From an uncultured Anaeroplasmataceae bacterium (GTDB lineage: Bacteria > Bacillota_I > Bacilli_A > Acholeplasmatales > Anaeroplasmataceae), in assembly GCA_910577745.1 (NCBI GenBank), contig CAJTNG010000002.1, forward strand, positions 334,209 to 398,208: 64,000 nucleotides of DNA, read 5' to 3'. A model generated the notes under the pieces. It ran no database searches, was not told where the DNA came from, and saw only the letters and a program-made list of their open reading frames with translations. The translations under genes were made by a program, and so were the position numbers. Shown piece after piece: positions 1 to 7,760 of this stretch. Numbering within the stretch: position 1 is the stretch's first letter; each line of letters begins with the position of its first letter.

Positions 1-42
1 GTTTCACCTACCTTTAAGAAAGCCCAGAAGGCTTAAAGCCTC

Positions 43-2046
43 CTAGTTCTTTCCTTTCTTTTTCTTTCTAAAGTAGAAAACAATTCCCACTAAGAAAATT
101 ACTCCAAGACCAATAATTACTGCAAAAGTCCAGTTCATCCAATTCCAAGAATTAAAATGTAAGAAATTAGCCACACAATATTCCCATGTAACTACCCAAT
201 AAATTTTTGAAAAGATATCTTTAAACGTGAAGCTTGGTGCTTTGTTAGTATCTCCTACAAGAATTGTAAACTCTTGAGTTGAATCATCAGCTAAGCTTAA
301 GGTCATAACATATGATCCCTCTGTAGAAGTATCATACTCACCTTGAACGTCAATGATATCCTCAACATTAATTCTCAAAACCTTTGCTGCCTGAGTTTTA
401 AATTGAGCCATTGTGAAAATCTCTCCTGGAGATAACATGACAAAATAACCTGAATCGAAATAGATACCTGGAGCTTTGTCATCTACCTTGTTAATTCGTG
501 TTTCTGCTGTAGCGGTATTTCCTCCAGAATTTGTGTAAGAGATTGTAATAGTATTAATACCTACAGAGCGCTCCGTTCTGGTATATTCATCAAAACCTTC
601 AATTGTATAATTCGTAATTTCTCCATCGTATCCATCAGTTACGCTGATTCGCTCTTTTAGAGCTTCTAAAGTAAGAGGTGAGCTGATAGTCACTGTAATT
701 TCCTTAGGGGCTGTAATCACTGAGTTGCCTTGATTTTTAACAGCTAGATTTACTGTCTTATTGGCTGAATAATTATTAGATAAATCTTTTGTTCTTACCA
801 CCACTTGATAATTCCCTAGAGTATGTTCATTTCCTGAGAATGTATCTGATACAACCTCTAAAGGTAGATTCGTATCTACGTTGTCTGAAGTTGTTAAATT
901 ATTTAATACCTTCTGTAAAGTTATATCATGATCATAGTTAAGAATATATGAGTCTTGTCCATCAATACTTGGAGAGGTGGAATCAAATCGATTTAAAGTA
1001 ATTGTTTCAGTCCCTGTATTCCCTGCAGAATCTGTAGCGGATAGATGGATAAAGTATTCTCCTACTTTCATTTCTCCAGGAATATAAGTTGAGGAGGTTA
1101 CCGTGATAGGTACTTCTCCATCAGTTTCATCTATTGCTTTTACGTGGCTTAAGATTTCTTCTAAACTAGGTTGGTTATCAACATTAACGCTCAAGTTCAC
1201 TGTTCCACCAAAGATTGGGGCAGTATAGTCTCCTTCTAATAGTTTCCCTTTGTGAATGTAAGCTTCTAGTCCCCATGTTAATTCTTTTTGATTTCTAGAA
1301 ACTGTGACATCCTTAGAAGGAACCAAAAGGTGCATACTTCCACCTCCAGCAAAGTGTCTAGTAAGAGGATCATCAAAGATAGAGTTTATTTTACTCGTCC
1401 ACTTGGAAGCTATCACACTACAAACTTCTTCATTATCCCAGGTATACCATGATTCATTTGCATAGTACACATCAGCATCACAGCCTAAGTTGTTTTTATA
1501 AGTGAAATTTGAATCAGTCGAATTATAAAAATTATAATCATATAGTTCGTAGAATCTATTCTCTGCCTCATAATCCCATGTGGCTTTATTATTTTGAATT
1601 TCCCAGGCTGTTGCCCTCCGATCCACAAAAGCTGCATTGACAAGATAAGCATAACCCTTTTTAAAGGTGTATGTAGGAGGAATACTATAATCTGAATTCT
1701 CTGGATCAAAATAGAGTTCCCCTTGCTCATCCTCACTGTATCCTACATAGTAATGCTCTTCTGTCCAGGATACTACTTTACTTACTACTATGTCATATGG
1801 ATAAAATAGTTGCCCTGGAGCTGTTTTACCTGCAATATAACCCTCAATATCAGTATCTGAGACAGTTCTTGCACTAGCTGTCTGTTCTTTAGCTTCTTGA
1901 ACAGAGCTTAAAGAGATTGTAGAACTATCTGTAATATTGCTTATTTCTTCTTTATTAGAAATATTTGTTAATAAAGCGCCTAGACCTACAATTAAGCTGA
2001 AGATTCCTATAAAGAGGAATCCTCCATATTTTTTATTTTTTTTCAT
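43..2046 (-). CDS. Ig-like surface protein anchored at both ends
   Basis: A 667-residue exported protein with no recognised family overall. The N-terminus has a basic patch and a hydrophobic segment (about residues 8-27), a signal peptide or anchor. The middle (about 300-520) holds at least three Ig/cadherin-like units recognisable by phrases such as DETDGEVPITV, SDNVDTNLPLEV and TDGYDGEITNY, each preceding a beta-rich stretch. A C-terminal membrane helix (about 637-657) is followed by the basic tail RKKKKGKN. It lies 51 bp downstream of the Zot-like ATPase gene and is probably in the same transcript. A long extracellular protein held by a C-terminal helix next to a Zot/pI-like ATPase resembles a filamentous-phage adsorption protein (pIII). 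An adhesin of a conjugative element is the alternative. The exported topology is clear; the role is inference. Confidence 0.7.
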   Translation of the reverse strand: MKKNKKYGGFLFIGIFSLIVGLGALLTNISNKEEISNITDSSTISLSSVQEAKEQTASARTVSDTDIEGYIAGKTAPGQLFYPYDIVVSKVVSWTEEHYYVGYSEDEQGELYFDPENSDYSIPPTYTFKKGYAYLVNAAFVDRRATAWEIQNNKATWDYEAENRFYELYDYNFYNSTDSNFTYKNNLGCDADVYYANESWYTWDNEEVCSVIASKWTSKINSIFDDPLTRHFAGGGSMHLLVPSKDVTVSRNQKELTWGLEAYIHKGKLLEGDYTAPIFGGTVNLSVNVDNQPSLEEILSHVKAIDETDGEVPITVTSSTYIPGEMKVGEYFIHLSATDSAGNTGTETITLNRFDSTSPSIDGQDSYILNYDHDITLQKVLNNLTTSDNVDTNLPLEVVSDTFSGNEHTLGNYQVVVRTKDLSNNYSANKTVNLAVKNQGNSVITAPKEITVTISSPLTLEALKERISVTDGYDGEITNYTIEGFDEYTRTERSVGINTITISYTNSGGNTATAETRINKVDDKAPGIYFDSGYFVMLSPGEIFTMAQFKTQAAKVLRINVEDIIDVQGEYDTSTEGSYVMTLSLADDSTQEFTILVGDTNKAPSFTFKDIFSKIYWVVTWEYCVANFLHFNSWNWMNWTFAVIIGLGVIFLVGIVFYFRKKKKGKN

Positions 2047-2097
2047 TTCTTAAATTTCCTTTCTTTAATTATTTTTTTAAAGAAAAGGTTTTTTCCG

Positions 2098-4032
2098 TTA
2101 TTTTTCTACTGGCACATAACGAAGCTTTATTAATTCTTCTTTATTAACCTTCATGAAGTTCTGACCCGCAGGATATCCCATTCTAACAATTATATTTCTT
2201 GTTATCTCCATTCGTTTATCCCAATTTAGTACATGATAGAAATCTAAAATAGATTCTACCGCCCTTGCTTCGGCTATTGATTCCATATATCTATCATTGT
2301 ATCTCCCCATAGAATCTGTCATTCTGAAGTACAAATCTACTTTAAATGATTCATGATATAATGGTTTATCTCGGTCTAAAAGCTTCTTCAATGTTGTTTC
2401 CTGAAGGTTAGTTGCTACAGGCTGGTCTGATATTGTAGCGGTAATTCGTATTATGCCATGCTTGCGTTTGTTCTGATCAATCTTTTCCAAAAGCCTCTCA
2501 TTCCAACGCTTAAAGGCTTCTGTAATTATTCCAACTTCTTTTACTTTCCTTCTTTTGATTTCCTCCATTTTTTCAAAATATTTATCCTTCATGGTAGCTC
2601 TATATAATCTATTATAGAAATCATACTTTTTTTGAATTTTACTATAAAAATTCTCAGTTCTCTCTTCTTCCTTAAGTTCGCCTTTGCTCGCAAAATAATC
2701 TGTTATTTTTTGAAGGAAAAAAAGTATAGCATTTCTTTTCTTAGCTCCTAAAATCTCCTCACGATTAAGAATGTTAATATAGCAGGCATCCAGTTCTCTT
2801 AACTTCTTATTCATTCTCTGACTATCATGACAAATCTGTATGATATGAAAGTGCCTAAAGAAATGTCCATAAAAAGCTTTGAAATCTCTAAGCCTGTACG
2901 TGCTAATAAGTTCTTCAACAGTGTTATCTCTATTTGGTAGCCACGTATCATTTTCCGTATCATACCAGATTGTCCAATCCAAAAGTGGAAATTCTACCTT
3001 TTCTTTATAGATGATTGTTTTTTTAGAGCCATCAGACTGAATCTCTGTTCTGAGTTCATCCTCCTTAGACGCTAGCGCCATAAAGTAAACACTATTTTCT
3101 TTAGCCATGAGTCCCGTTTCTGGATCCTCTAAATAGGGCTGATTAATCATTACAAAATTTTTTAGAACATACAATCTAACATAGAGGAACATATACTCAT
3201 TTAAAAGATTCAAAAAATGAAGCTTCGATATCCCAGAATCATACATATACTTTGATTTAAAATCCACCTTGTTATCTATTGACTCCTTGTATTCTTCTAA
3301 TAATTCATGATAATTAATTTCCTTCAAATATCGTTCTTTTAAAAAACAATGAAATCTAGGCATACCAGCAAGATAAATAAAAGCTTCCTGTCGCTTTATT
3401 TTAGATGGTTGATAGAAATGTCTACGATAAAGATAAGCAACAGTTTCTACAAGATTGAAATCAAAGATATAGCATATCTTCCTAATGTAAGACATAGTCT
3501 TTTTAATCATAAATCTAAAGAATCTAACTAAAATCGAAGTGATAGAAATACCTGTTGTATCCTTACCTACTCTAGGCGGACCAAATATCTTTATAATAGA
3601 TGCCAGCTTATAACATACATATTGATCTGTTAAAAGTACATATCCTTCCAATATCGACTGTCTACCAAATAATTCATGATATAACTTAAATAATATTAAC
3701 AATACAGCTGTTCCTGCAGCAATCCATAACATCCACCATAAAAGGCTTGTTATGCACTCATTGTTCCAAAAATACTTAATAAGAAATATCACTAAAATCA
3801 CTGCTTCTATTAGTCCTACAATTTTTAAGAACACTTTTGTTAAATGTGCCTTATTATCATAAAGCTTATCATATAGTTTATTCCAAAGCTTCAGCAAACT
3901 ACCAAAGATTAATCCAGCTATTAATCCAATAAGATGAAAAATAAGTTTGATAGGTATTAATGCACATTCAAGCATGTAATTAATCCATATCGTGTAAGCT
4001 GATTCCTCAGAAAGTCTTATTTCTGATTTCAA
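2098..4032 (-). CDS. Zot/pI-like membrane P-loop ATPase
   Basis: A 644-residue protein with three predicted membrane helices (about 20-50, 68-87, 95-117) followed by a P-loop, GPPRVGKDT, at 151-159. A Walker-B-like stretch WTIWYDTE lies at 353-360. A segment RHFHIIQICHDSQR at 393-406 matches the layout of Zot/pI ATPases, where an RH-hydrophobic-Q motif follows Walker B. Zot-family proteins drive filamentous phage assembly, but their helix usually follows the ATPase domain; here the helices come first, as in VirD4/TraG coupling proteins. The start codon overlaps the upstream winged-helix gene (ATGA), implying translational coupling. The ATPase call is firm; Zot versus TraG-type is not settled. 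Confidence 0.6.
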   Translation of the reverse strand: MKSEIRLSEESAYTIWINYMLECALIPIKLIFHLIGLIAGLIFGSLLKLWNKLYDKLYDNKAHLTKVFLKIVGLIEAVILVIFLIKYFWNNECITSLLWWMLWIAAGTAVLLILFKLYHELFGRQSILEGYVLLTDQYVCYKLASIIKIFGPPRVGKDTTGISITSILVRFFRFMIKKTMSYIRKICYIFDFNLVETVAYLYRRHFYQPSKIKRQEAFIYLAGMPRFHCFLKERYLKEINYHELLEEYKESIDNKVDFKSKYMYDSGISKLHFLNLLNEYMFLYVRLYVLKNFVMINQPYLEDPETGLMAKENSVYFMALASKEDELRTEIQSDGSKKTIIYKEKVEFPLLDWTIWYDTENDTWLPNRDNTVEELISTYRLRDFKAFYGHFFRHFHIIQICHDSQRMNKKLRELDACYINILNREEILGAKKRNAILFFLQKITDYFASKGELKEEERTENFYSKIQKKYDFYNRLYRATMKDKYFEKMEEIKRRKVKEVGIITEAFKRWNERLLEKIDQNKRKHGIIRITATISDQPVATNLQETTLKKLLDRDKPLYHESFKVDLYFRMTDSMGRYNDRYMESIAEARAVESILDFYHVLNWDKRMEITRNIIVRMGYPAGQNFMKVNKEELIKLRYVPVEK

Positions 4033-4523
4033 GTAAAATTCACCTCTACCTTATATCCATAGTTTTGGGGTGGCGGTTCTGTTGGTTCTTTAGCAATCTT
4101 ATTAAGTTCTGGATGAAGTGTATCAATATCTTTGTTTATAGCTTGGAGCCTTGCTGTGAAGATTCTTTGTTCCTGGTCTTTGATTGCAACAAAGCTAAAT
4201 AGTTCTGGATCCAATTGTAAATGTCGTTTTGCAGTTCTCCATCTTCCTCCAGAGCGTTCTCGTTCCTCCCAACCCATAATAAGCTTAGCTTTCTTAAGCC
4301 GACTGATTCTCTTCTCTACGGTAGATACGGGAATAGGCTCAGGGCTATCTTTCGGCTTTAAGCGTTCCCCTAGTTCTTTATTAGACATTGTCAAATCTCC
4401 AAATACCAGTAGCAAGTAAAAGAGATCATCAAAAAACTCCTTATCATCTTTAATTAAATTCTTATAATTATCTGTATCTTTATAAATACTGATGAAGCTA
4501 ATTGCCTTATCTAGGTATTTCAT
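4029..4523 (-). CDS. Winged-helix-like DNA-binding protein
   Basis: I place the start at the ATG at 4523, giving 164 residues (MKYLDKAISF...), because AAGGAGG lies just upstream of it. A longer frame back to 4592 would begin inside a terminator hairpin and has no ribosome-binding site. Residues about 45-95 (MSNKELGERL...VSTVEKRISRLKKAKLI) read as a helix-turn-helix followed by a wing, typical of replication-initiator or transcription-regulator winged helices. It is the first gene of a leftward unit with the Zot-like ATPase and the surface protein, overlapping the former by 4 nt. It may regulate this late-type operon or take part in replication; the sequence does not say which. Confidence 0.65.
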   Translation of the reverse strand: MKYLDKAISFISIYKDTDNYKNLIKDDKEFFDDLFYLLLVFGDLTMSNKELGERLKPKDSPEPIPVSTVEKRISRLKKAKLIMGWEERERSGGRWRTAKRHLQLDPELFSFVAIKDQEQRIFTARLQAINKDIDTLHPELNKIAKEPTEPPPQNYGYKVEVNFT

Positions 4524-4545
4524 ACTCCACCTCCTTTTTGTACAT

Positions 4546-4593
4546 AAAAAAAACGTGAATGCAAATAGGACGTAATAATCCTTTACATTCACG
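4546..4593 (-). terminator. Leader terminator/attenuator of the Zot operon
   Basis: On the minus strand CGTGAATGTAAAGGA (4593-4579) can pair with TCCTATTTGCATTCACG (4570-4554). The stem is about 15 bp with one G-U pair and a 2-nt bulge, and is followed directly by eight U. It lies between the promoter at 4615-4643 and the first start codon at 4523, so it would terminate transcription before the operon. Its 5' arm overlaps a 13-nt motif that is perfectly complementary to a loop in the other leader at 11555-11567. Confidence 0.7.
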
Positions 4594-4614
4594 CACAGTT
4601 ATTTGGTTGATTAT

Positions 4615-4643
4615 ATTTTATCATAGCTTTAATAGATTATCAA
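4615..4643 (-). promoter_or_regulatory. Promoter of the Zot operon
   Basis: On the minus strand: TTGATA (4643-4638), a 17-bp spacer, and TAAAAT (4620-4615), a near-consensus sigma-A promoter. Transcription would start near 4608, giving a leader of about 85 nt that contains the attenuator. The upstream 48-bp repeat A overlaps the -35 hexamer. Confidence 0.65.
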
Positions 4644-4688
4644 GCATTGAGTGAGGCATTATGCAAGAAAGATTATCTCGATTGCTGA
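4641..4688. repeat. 48-bp upstream repeat, copy A
   Basis: Starts CAAGCATTGA and ends TCTCGATTGCTGA. Copy B at 5058-5105 has the same two conserved ends with identical spacing and a diverged centre. Both copies overlap by a few bases the -35 box of a leftward promoter, so they look like a shared regulator-binding site. Confidence 0.6.
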
Positions 4689-4713
4689 GGGGACACTTTT
4701 TATAAAACCTATA

Positions 4714-4742
4714 TTGATTTTTTTTCTAATCTCGCATATAAT
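4714..4742 (+). promoter_or_regulatory. Promoter of the antitoxin-like RNA
   Basis: TTGATT (4714-4719), a 17-bp spacer and TATAAT (4737-4742), reading rightward towards the toxin gene. A start near 4749 would give an RNA of about 65 nt ending at the hairpin 4781-4812. Confidence 0.65.
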
Positions 4743-4748
4743 ATAGGT

Positions 4749-4812
4749 GTCAAGAGACAATAGTTGTGTTTAGTCAAAACGAAAAGAGCAGGATTGCAGT
4801 CCTGCTCTTTTC
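4749..4812 (+). ncRNA. Antitoxin-like convergent small RNA
   Basis: A short RNA predicted between the promoter at 4714-4742 and the hairpin 4781-4812. It carries ACAATAGTTGTGTTT (4757-4771), identical to a sequence at 4826-4840 that the toxin mRNA carries in complementary form just after its stop codon. The two RNAs would also share the terminator hairpin in opposite sense. This is the layout of Fst/par-type type I antitoxins. No coding potential was seen. Confidence 0.55.
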
Positions 4813-4840
4813 TCATTTTAAGGAAACAATAGTTGTGTTT
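4757..4840. repeat. 15-bp direct repeats flanking the shared terminator
   Basis: ACAATAGTTGTGTTT occurs at 4757-4771 and 4826-4840, on either side of the perfect hairpin. In Fst/par systems such repeats let toxin mRNA and antitoxin RNA pair in trans. Confidence 0.75.
4781..4812. terminator. Bidirectional terminator of the TA-like locus
   Basis: GAAAAGAGCAGGA (4781-4793), loop TTGCAG, then TCCTGCTCTTTTC (4800-4812): a perfect 13-bp hairpin. T-rich sequence follows on both strands. It would end both the rightward antitoxin-like RNA and the leftward toxin mRNA. Confidence 0.75.
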
Positions 4841-4847
4841 GGTGCGA

Positions 4848-4928
4848 CTACTTCTTAGAAGAGCCGCCGCTCCTAATAATCAAATATACTAATAGTAAAA
4901 TGATTATAAGAGCGACTAGGTTTTCCAC
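4848..4928 (-). CDS. 26-residue hydrophobic toxin-like peptide
   Basis: A GTG-started ORF of 26 codons preceded by AAGGAGG at ideal distance. The peptide begins MENLVALIII, continues with a Leu/Val/Ile-rich helix to about residue 18, and ends RSGGSSKK: one membrane helix with a basic tail, like type I toxins of Gram-positives. It has its own promoter (5032-5060), a bidirectional terminator downstream, direct repeats and a convergent RNA promoter. I do not recognise the exact peptide family. A small regulatory membrane peptide is the alternative to a toxin. Confidence 0.65.
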   Translation of the reverse strand: MENLVALIIILLLVYLIIRSGGSSKK

Positions 4929-4940
4929 CTAGCTACCTCC

Positions 4941-4979
4941 TTACACGTCCATCGTTTCCTCAGAACGTAAATGATTCAT
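4941..4979 (-). CDS. 12-codon leader ORF upstream of the toxin-like gene
   Basis: Reads MNHLRSEETMDV and stops inside the ribosome-binding site of the downstream 26-codon gene. AAAGGAG lies upstream at somewhat long spacing. Its translation could expose or occlude the toxin start. The arrangement is visible; function is speculative. Confidence 0.35.
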   Translation of the reverse strand: MNHLRSEETMDV

Positions 4980-5031
4980 AGTCTTCTATTGCTCCTTTAA
5001 AATGTTTGCATCATTTCCTGATGACTTCCTA

Positions 5032-5060
5032 ATACTATCATATTATCTAAAAAATTTCAA
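5032..5060 (-). promoter_or_regulatory. Promoter of the toxin-like gene
   Basis: On the minus strand: TTGAAA (5060-5055), 17-bp spacer, TAGTAT (5037-5032). Copy B of the 48-bp repeat overlaps the -35 hexamer, as copy A does at the Zot operon promoter. Confidence 0.55.
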
Positions 5061-5105
5061 GCATTGACTGAACTACCACTTACAAAACACTTTCTCGATT
5101 GCTGA
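5058..5105. repeat. 48-bp upstream repeat, copy B
   Basis: Second copy of the element at 4641-4688, with the same conserved ends CAAGCATTGA and CTCGATTGCTGA at the same distance. It lies immediately upstream of the toxin-like gene promoter. Confidence 0.6.
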
Positions 5106-5491
5106 TACGAAGCTATACAGTTCTTCCAAACGATTCCTAATATACCTAAAGATAGAGAAACAGCTACATAAGGCAGGTTGGCGGGTGGGTGTTTTATAAA
5201 AAAGAAAAAAATGTAAAAATAAAATAACAATACTACCAATAGTCAAGCTATGCTTGGCGTTAGACAAAACTAATAAACCCGACTTAAAAAGGCGGGTAGT
5301 ATCCCCTCAAATTTTTACACAGTTGATACGAAGATACTTTCCCTATAATTAACTAAATAATTTATATAAAACAATCTACTTTTTTCAAAGAAAAAAGGTT
5401 ATGGGACATTCTTTCTTTTTGGTGTACATTCATAGTTCAAAAACAAACAATAATTAATTTTTATAATACATATTTAAGCTTGAATTTATGC
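5106..5491. other. Gene-free stretch in the element
   Basis: No convincing gene. Two overlapping minus-strand frames of about 60 codons exist but lack good starts and ribosome-binding sites. A weak hairpin, ACCCG/CGGGT, lies near 5278-5299 and an A/T-rich hairpin near 5380-5400. Confidence 0.5.
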
Positions 5492-5512
5492 AAAAAAAAA
5501 GACCTTTCGGTC
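5492..5512 (-). terminator. Terminator after the 294-residue gene
   Basis: On the minus strand: GACC GAAA GGTC followed by nine T (5500-5492). A second hairpin (GGGAAT/ATTCCC) lies at about 5530-5547. Together they end the leftward unit whose last gene stops at 5600. Confidence 0.7.
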
Positions 5513-5599
5513 TAACTCCAGCAGTAAAAGGGAATCAGTGATTCCCATTTTTTTAGGTTTCCAGAACAACAACGCACACAACAACAATTAAATACATTA

Positions 5600-6484
5600 C
5601 TAATACCCTCTTTTATCTTGAATTGCTTTATCCATTGCTTTTAACAATTGTTTAAAGCTTTCAGGAGCTTTAGGAGTTTCAGAAGATACTTGATACCTAT
5701 CAGGATCTGATGGACTTCCTCTCAAGGCTATTTCAGCTGCTTCAATGTATGCAGCTGCATCTTGCTCCTTCTGTAGATCTATTGTGTGTCCTGGTATAAA
5801 GTTTTTAATAAGTTTGGTTACATCGTAGAAGCTTCGGCTCACTGTGTAGAGGAAGCCATAAAACATTTGCTTGGCGGTGCTATAACGCTCAATTTTAGCC
5901 CTTTTCATAAACAATTCAAATTGTCCCTGTAGATGCTTTGTGTAGCTCATTTGACGGGCTCTAACAAGCTTTTTAAGGCGACTCTTAGCACGTAAGCTTT
6001 TAAAGACTAATCCTTCAGTAGTAAATACAGAGAAGTATTTATGAATACGATGCCACTTCATATATACCTTTCTGTAAATCCATTTCTTTGGATTGTTTCC
6101 CTTTTCTATCCACTCACGCTTAGCACAATTTGCATATACAACAGAAATTAGGTCTACACCACCATCAGCTTCTGAACTCTTGAGAATCCGAAAAGCTTCT
6201 TTAATGTTACGTACAGTACAATTAGCATATCCCCATTTTTTGAAGACCTTTTTAATTGTAGAATACTTTTGAAAGAATATTAGATTCTTATGCTTTGGTT
6301 GTAAATGCCACCAAAGCATATAATGAAGCACTTTGATCCAATCAGGAATACCTGGTGTTGCGATATATTCATCAATACCAATTCCATGAGCTGAATACTC
6401 ATATTCTTTTTTCTTCTTTTTCTCTAGAACTTTATTATTTGGATTTTTTGTATCTAAAGTTTTGCCTGGTTTTATCATGCTCAT
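5600..6484 (-). CDS. Unknown basic protein, possible replication initiator
   Basis: 294 residues, not recognised. It is lysine/arginine-rich, without membrane helices. Residues about 50-105 (DWIKVLHYMLWW...TVRNIKEAFRIL) have the helix pattern of a winged helix, as in plasmid or phage replication initiators, and no HUH or primase motifs are visible. A purine-rich AAAGGAGGG lies about 13 nt before the ATG, rather far. It is the last gene of the long leftward series before two terminators and follows hairpin cassette 3. The replication idea rests only on that fold impression and the company of SSB-like and topoisomerase-like genes. Confidence 0.55.
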   Translation of the reverse strand: MSMIKPGKTLDTKNPNNKVLEKKKKKEYEYSAHGIGIDEYIATPGIPDWIKVLHYMLWWHLQPKHKNLIFFQKYSTIKKVFKKWGYANCTVRNIKEAFRILKSSEADGGVDLISVVYANCAKREWIEKGNNPKKWIYRKVYMKWHRIHKYFSVFTTEGLVFKSLRAKSRLKKLVRARQMSYTKHLQGQFELFMKRAKIERYSTAKQMFYGFLYTVSRSFYDVTKLIKNFIPGHTIDLQKEQDAAAYIEAAEIALRGSPSDPDRYQVSSETPKAPESFKQLLKAMDKAIQDKRGY

Positions 6485-6625
6485 AATAGGTGTAAACCCT
6501 CCTTTCTGTATTCTTTTGATGCAATATTATACATCGAAATTTTATTATATGGGTATTTCCATATTCACTCTCTAATAAGAGAGGTATTGAGGGCATAGGG
6601 TATCCCCCATACACCTCTCAAACGG

Positions 6626-6732
6626 AAAAAACCTTGAAGCTCACCTTTATGTGTTAGCTTCTTACGAGTATCTATCAATGAGTATACGAGAGGAAAATAG
6701 ATACTCGTAAGAAGCCATCAGCTATTAGCTGA
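6626..6732 (-). repeat. Hairpin cassette 3
   Basis: On the minus strand, after the stop at 6736: a short hairpin TCAGCT/AGCTGA (6718-6732), then a perfect 18-bp inverted repeat, CTTCTTACGAGTATCTAT (6658-6675) with its complement at 6697-6714. An outer AAGCT/AGCTT pair follows. Order and position match cassettes 1 and 2 although arm sequences differ. It lies between the genes ending at 6736 and starting at 6484. Confidence 0.7.
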
Positions 6733-6735
6733 AGC

Positions 6736-7224
6736 TTATCCTTTTTTCTTGGTTGTTCCAGATGGAACTGCTACAGGCGGTGTAACATTAATTTGAATGC
6801 CTTTTACAGCCTCTTCAAAGACTTTCTGAAGCTCACCTGTTTGAGAGTTTAGAAGTGCCTTCAATTGTTCGATTTGCTCTTCTGTAAAGATCTTTTCTAA
6901 TACATTCTCTTTGTTGTAGGTTTCTTGATCCACTGTGAAGAATCCATATTCCTGATTTTTAGGAAGTCTCTTTTTATTCTCCTTGTATACTCTACCTATT
7001 TCTTTAAAGAAGATTCCGTCTGTTATACTTATCTCATATACCAATTTTTCTGAAGGTTGTTTTTCAGCAAATTTAGAAGCGATATAAGCATGTGCAGATA
7101 TTACAGTGGCAAGCGTTATTTTATCCATACTATTTTTAGAAAGCGATAAATTATATAGACATGTTGTTAAATCTCCAATATCTACAAACTCACGATTTCC
7201 CATTCTTAAAACATTAAACTTCAT
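6736..7224 (-). CDS. Unknown element protein
   Basis: 162 residues, no recognised family. It is soluble, with a charged central region (KENKKRLPKNQ), a glutamate-rich helical part (about 105-140) and a Pro/Thr-rich basic tail. Its start lies 11 nt inside the upstream cysteine-rich gene, so the two are translationally linked. Hairpin cassette 3 follows directly. Nothing in the sequence indicates a function. Confidence 0.6.
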   Translation of the reverse strand: MKFNVLRMGNREFVDIGDLTTCLYNLSLSKNSMDKITLATVISAHAYIASKFAEKQPSEKLVYEISITDGIFFKEIGRVYKENKKRLPKNQEYGFFTVDQETYNKENVLEKIFTEEQIEQLKALLNSQTGELQKVFEEAVKGIQINVTPPVAVPSGTTKKKG

Positions 7225-7396
7225 ATTTTCTTCTTTCCTCCTGGTGCTTTACAATAGGTTTGTAAAAAGTGCAATCTGTTACCTTCCCATCTTTGCCGAT
7301 AAAGTTTGTATCAGCTAAACAAATACACAGACCATTTTTATTTGCAAAACAATCTGTTTTTGGATGCTTGCACTTTATAAACTTTGAACATCCCAT
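7214..7396 (-). CDS. Small cysteine-rich protein
   Basis: 60 residues with seven cysteines: pairs around CSKFIKC, DCFANKNGLCIC and DCTFYK. The DCFA...GxCxxL...DCxFYK pattern is one I associate with short proteins in Firmicutes mobile elements, probably metal-binding. It overlaps the next gene by 11 nt, and a GGGGAGGG ribosome-binding site precedes the ATG. The biochemical role is unknown. Confidence 0.6.
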   Translation of the reverse strand: MGCSKFIKCKHPKTDCFANKNGLCICLADTNFIGKDGKVTDCTFYKPIVKHQEERRKYEV

Positions 7397-7411
7397 GTGC
7401 TAACCCTCCCC

Positions 7412-7492
7412 TTAATTTTCTTCTGGTTTATCTGGATTCTCGCAAACCTCATTAACTATCTTTAATACTTTTTTCTTGTCATATTTTAACAT
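7412..7492 (-). CDS. Possible 26-residue peptide
   Basis: An ATG frame begins inside the 3' end of the SSB-like gene (overlap 14 nt) and reads MLKYDKKKVLKIVNEVCENP then ends DKPEEN. The upstream AGAGAG is weak, so it would rely on coupling. It fills the gap between two coupled genes in the same direction, which favours it being real. Confidence 0.4.
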   Translation of the reverse strand: MLKYDKKKVLKIVNEVCENPDKPEEN

Positions 7493-7760
7493 GGTTTACT
7501 CTCTGAAATATCATTAGATGTTCTGCTAAAAGTTCTAGATTGCCTTTACTATCTAATTCGATTCTACCCTTTATAGCAATCACATCTCCTTTATACATGA
7601 AGTCATCCATAAACTGTGTAACTCTTAATACGTTTACTGGTAATACTTGATAATTAAGAGTTGAATGGTTTTTACACTTTACTTTGATTGTAGATTTCTT
7701 ATCTTCAATTTTTATAAAATCCTCTTCCAAAGTTCCTATAATCATAAAATAGTTATACAT
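7479..7760 (-). CDS. SSB-like OB-fold protein
   Basis: 93 residues. The start MYNYFMIIGTLEED, the central NVLRVTQF and the end GDVIAIKGRIELDSKGNLEL...AEHLMIF follow the strand order of single-stranded-DNA-binding OB folds: beta-1 'IIGTL', beta-4 'GDVIAIKGRIE', final 'AEHL'. The acidic C-terminal tail of standard SSB is absent, so it may be a shortened, element-specific ssDNA-binding protein such as a phage helix-stabilising protein. It would coat single strands during replication. Its neighbours are coupled by short overlaps. Confidence 0.6.
   Translation of the reverse strand: MYNYFMIIGTLEEDFIKIEDKKSTIKVKCKNHSTLNYQVLPVNVLRVTQFMDDFMYKGDVIAIKGRIELDSKGNLELLAEHLMIFQRVNHVKI

Noticed and set aside
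1485-1736. 83-codon frame inside the Ig-like surface protein gene
   Set aside because: Shadow frame of a well-supported gene, with low-complexity residues and no site.
4524-4592. Longer N-terminus for the winged-helix gene
   Set aside because: It would start inside a terminator hairpin; the strong AAGGAGG site points to 4523.
4641-5105. The 48-bp direct repeats as a CRISPR-like array
   Set aside because: Only two copies, 417 bp apart, with a gene-bearing interval; no spacer structure.
5057-5267. Two overlapping minus-strand frames of 60-64 codons with hydrophobic starts
   Set aside because: They begin at poor alternative start codons without ribosome-binding sites, overlap each other in different frames, and run through the 48-bp repeat. 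Compositional by-product is more likely.
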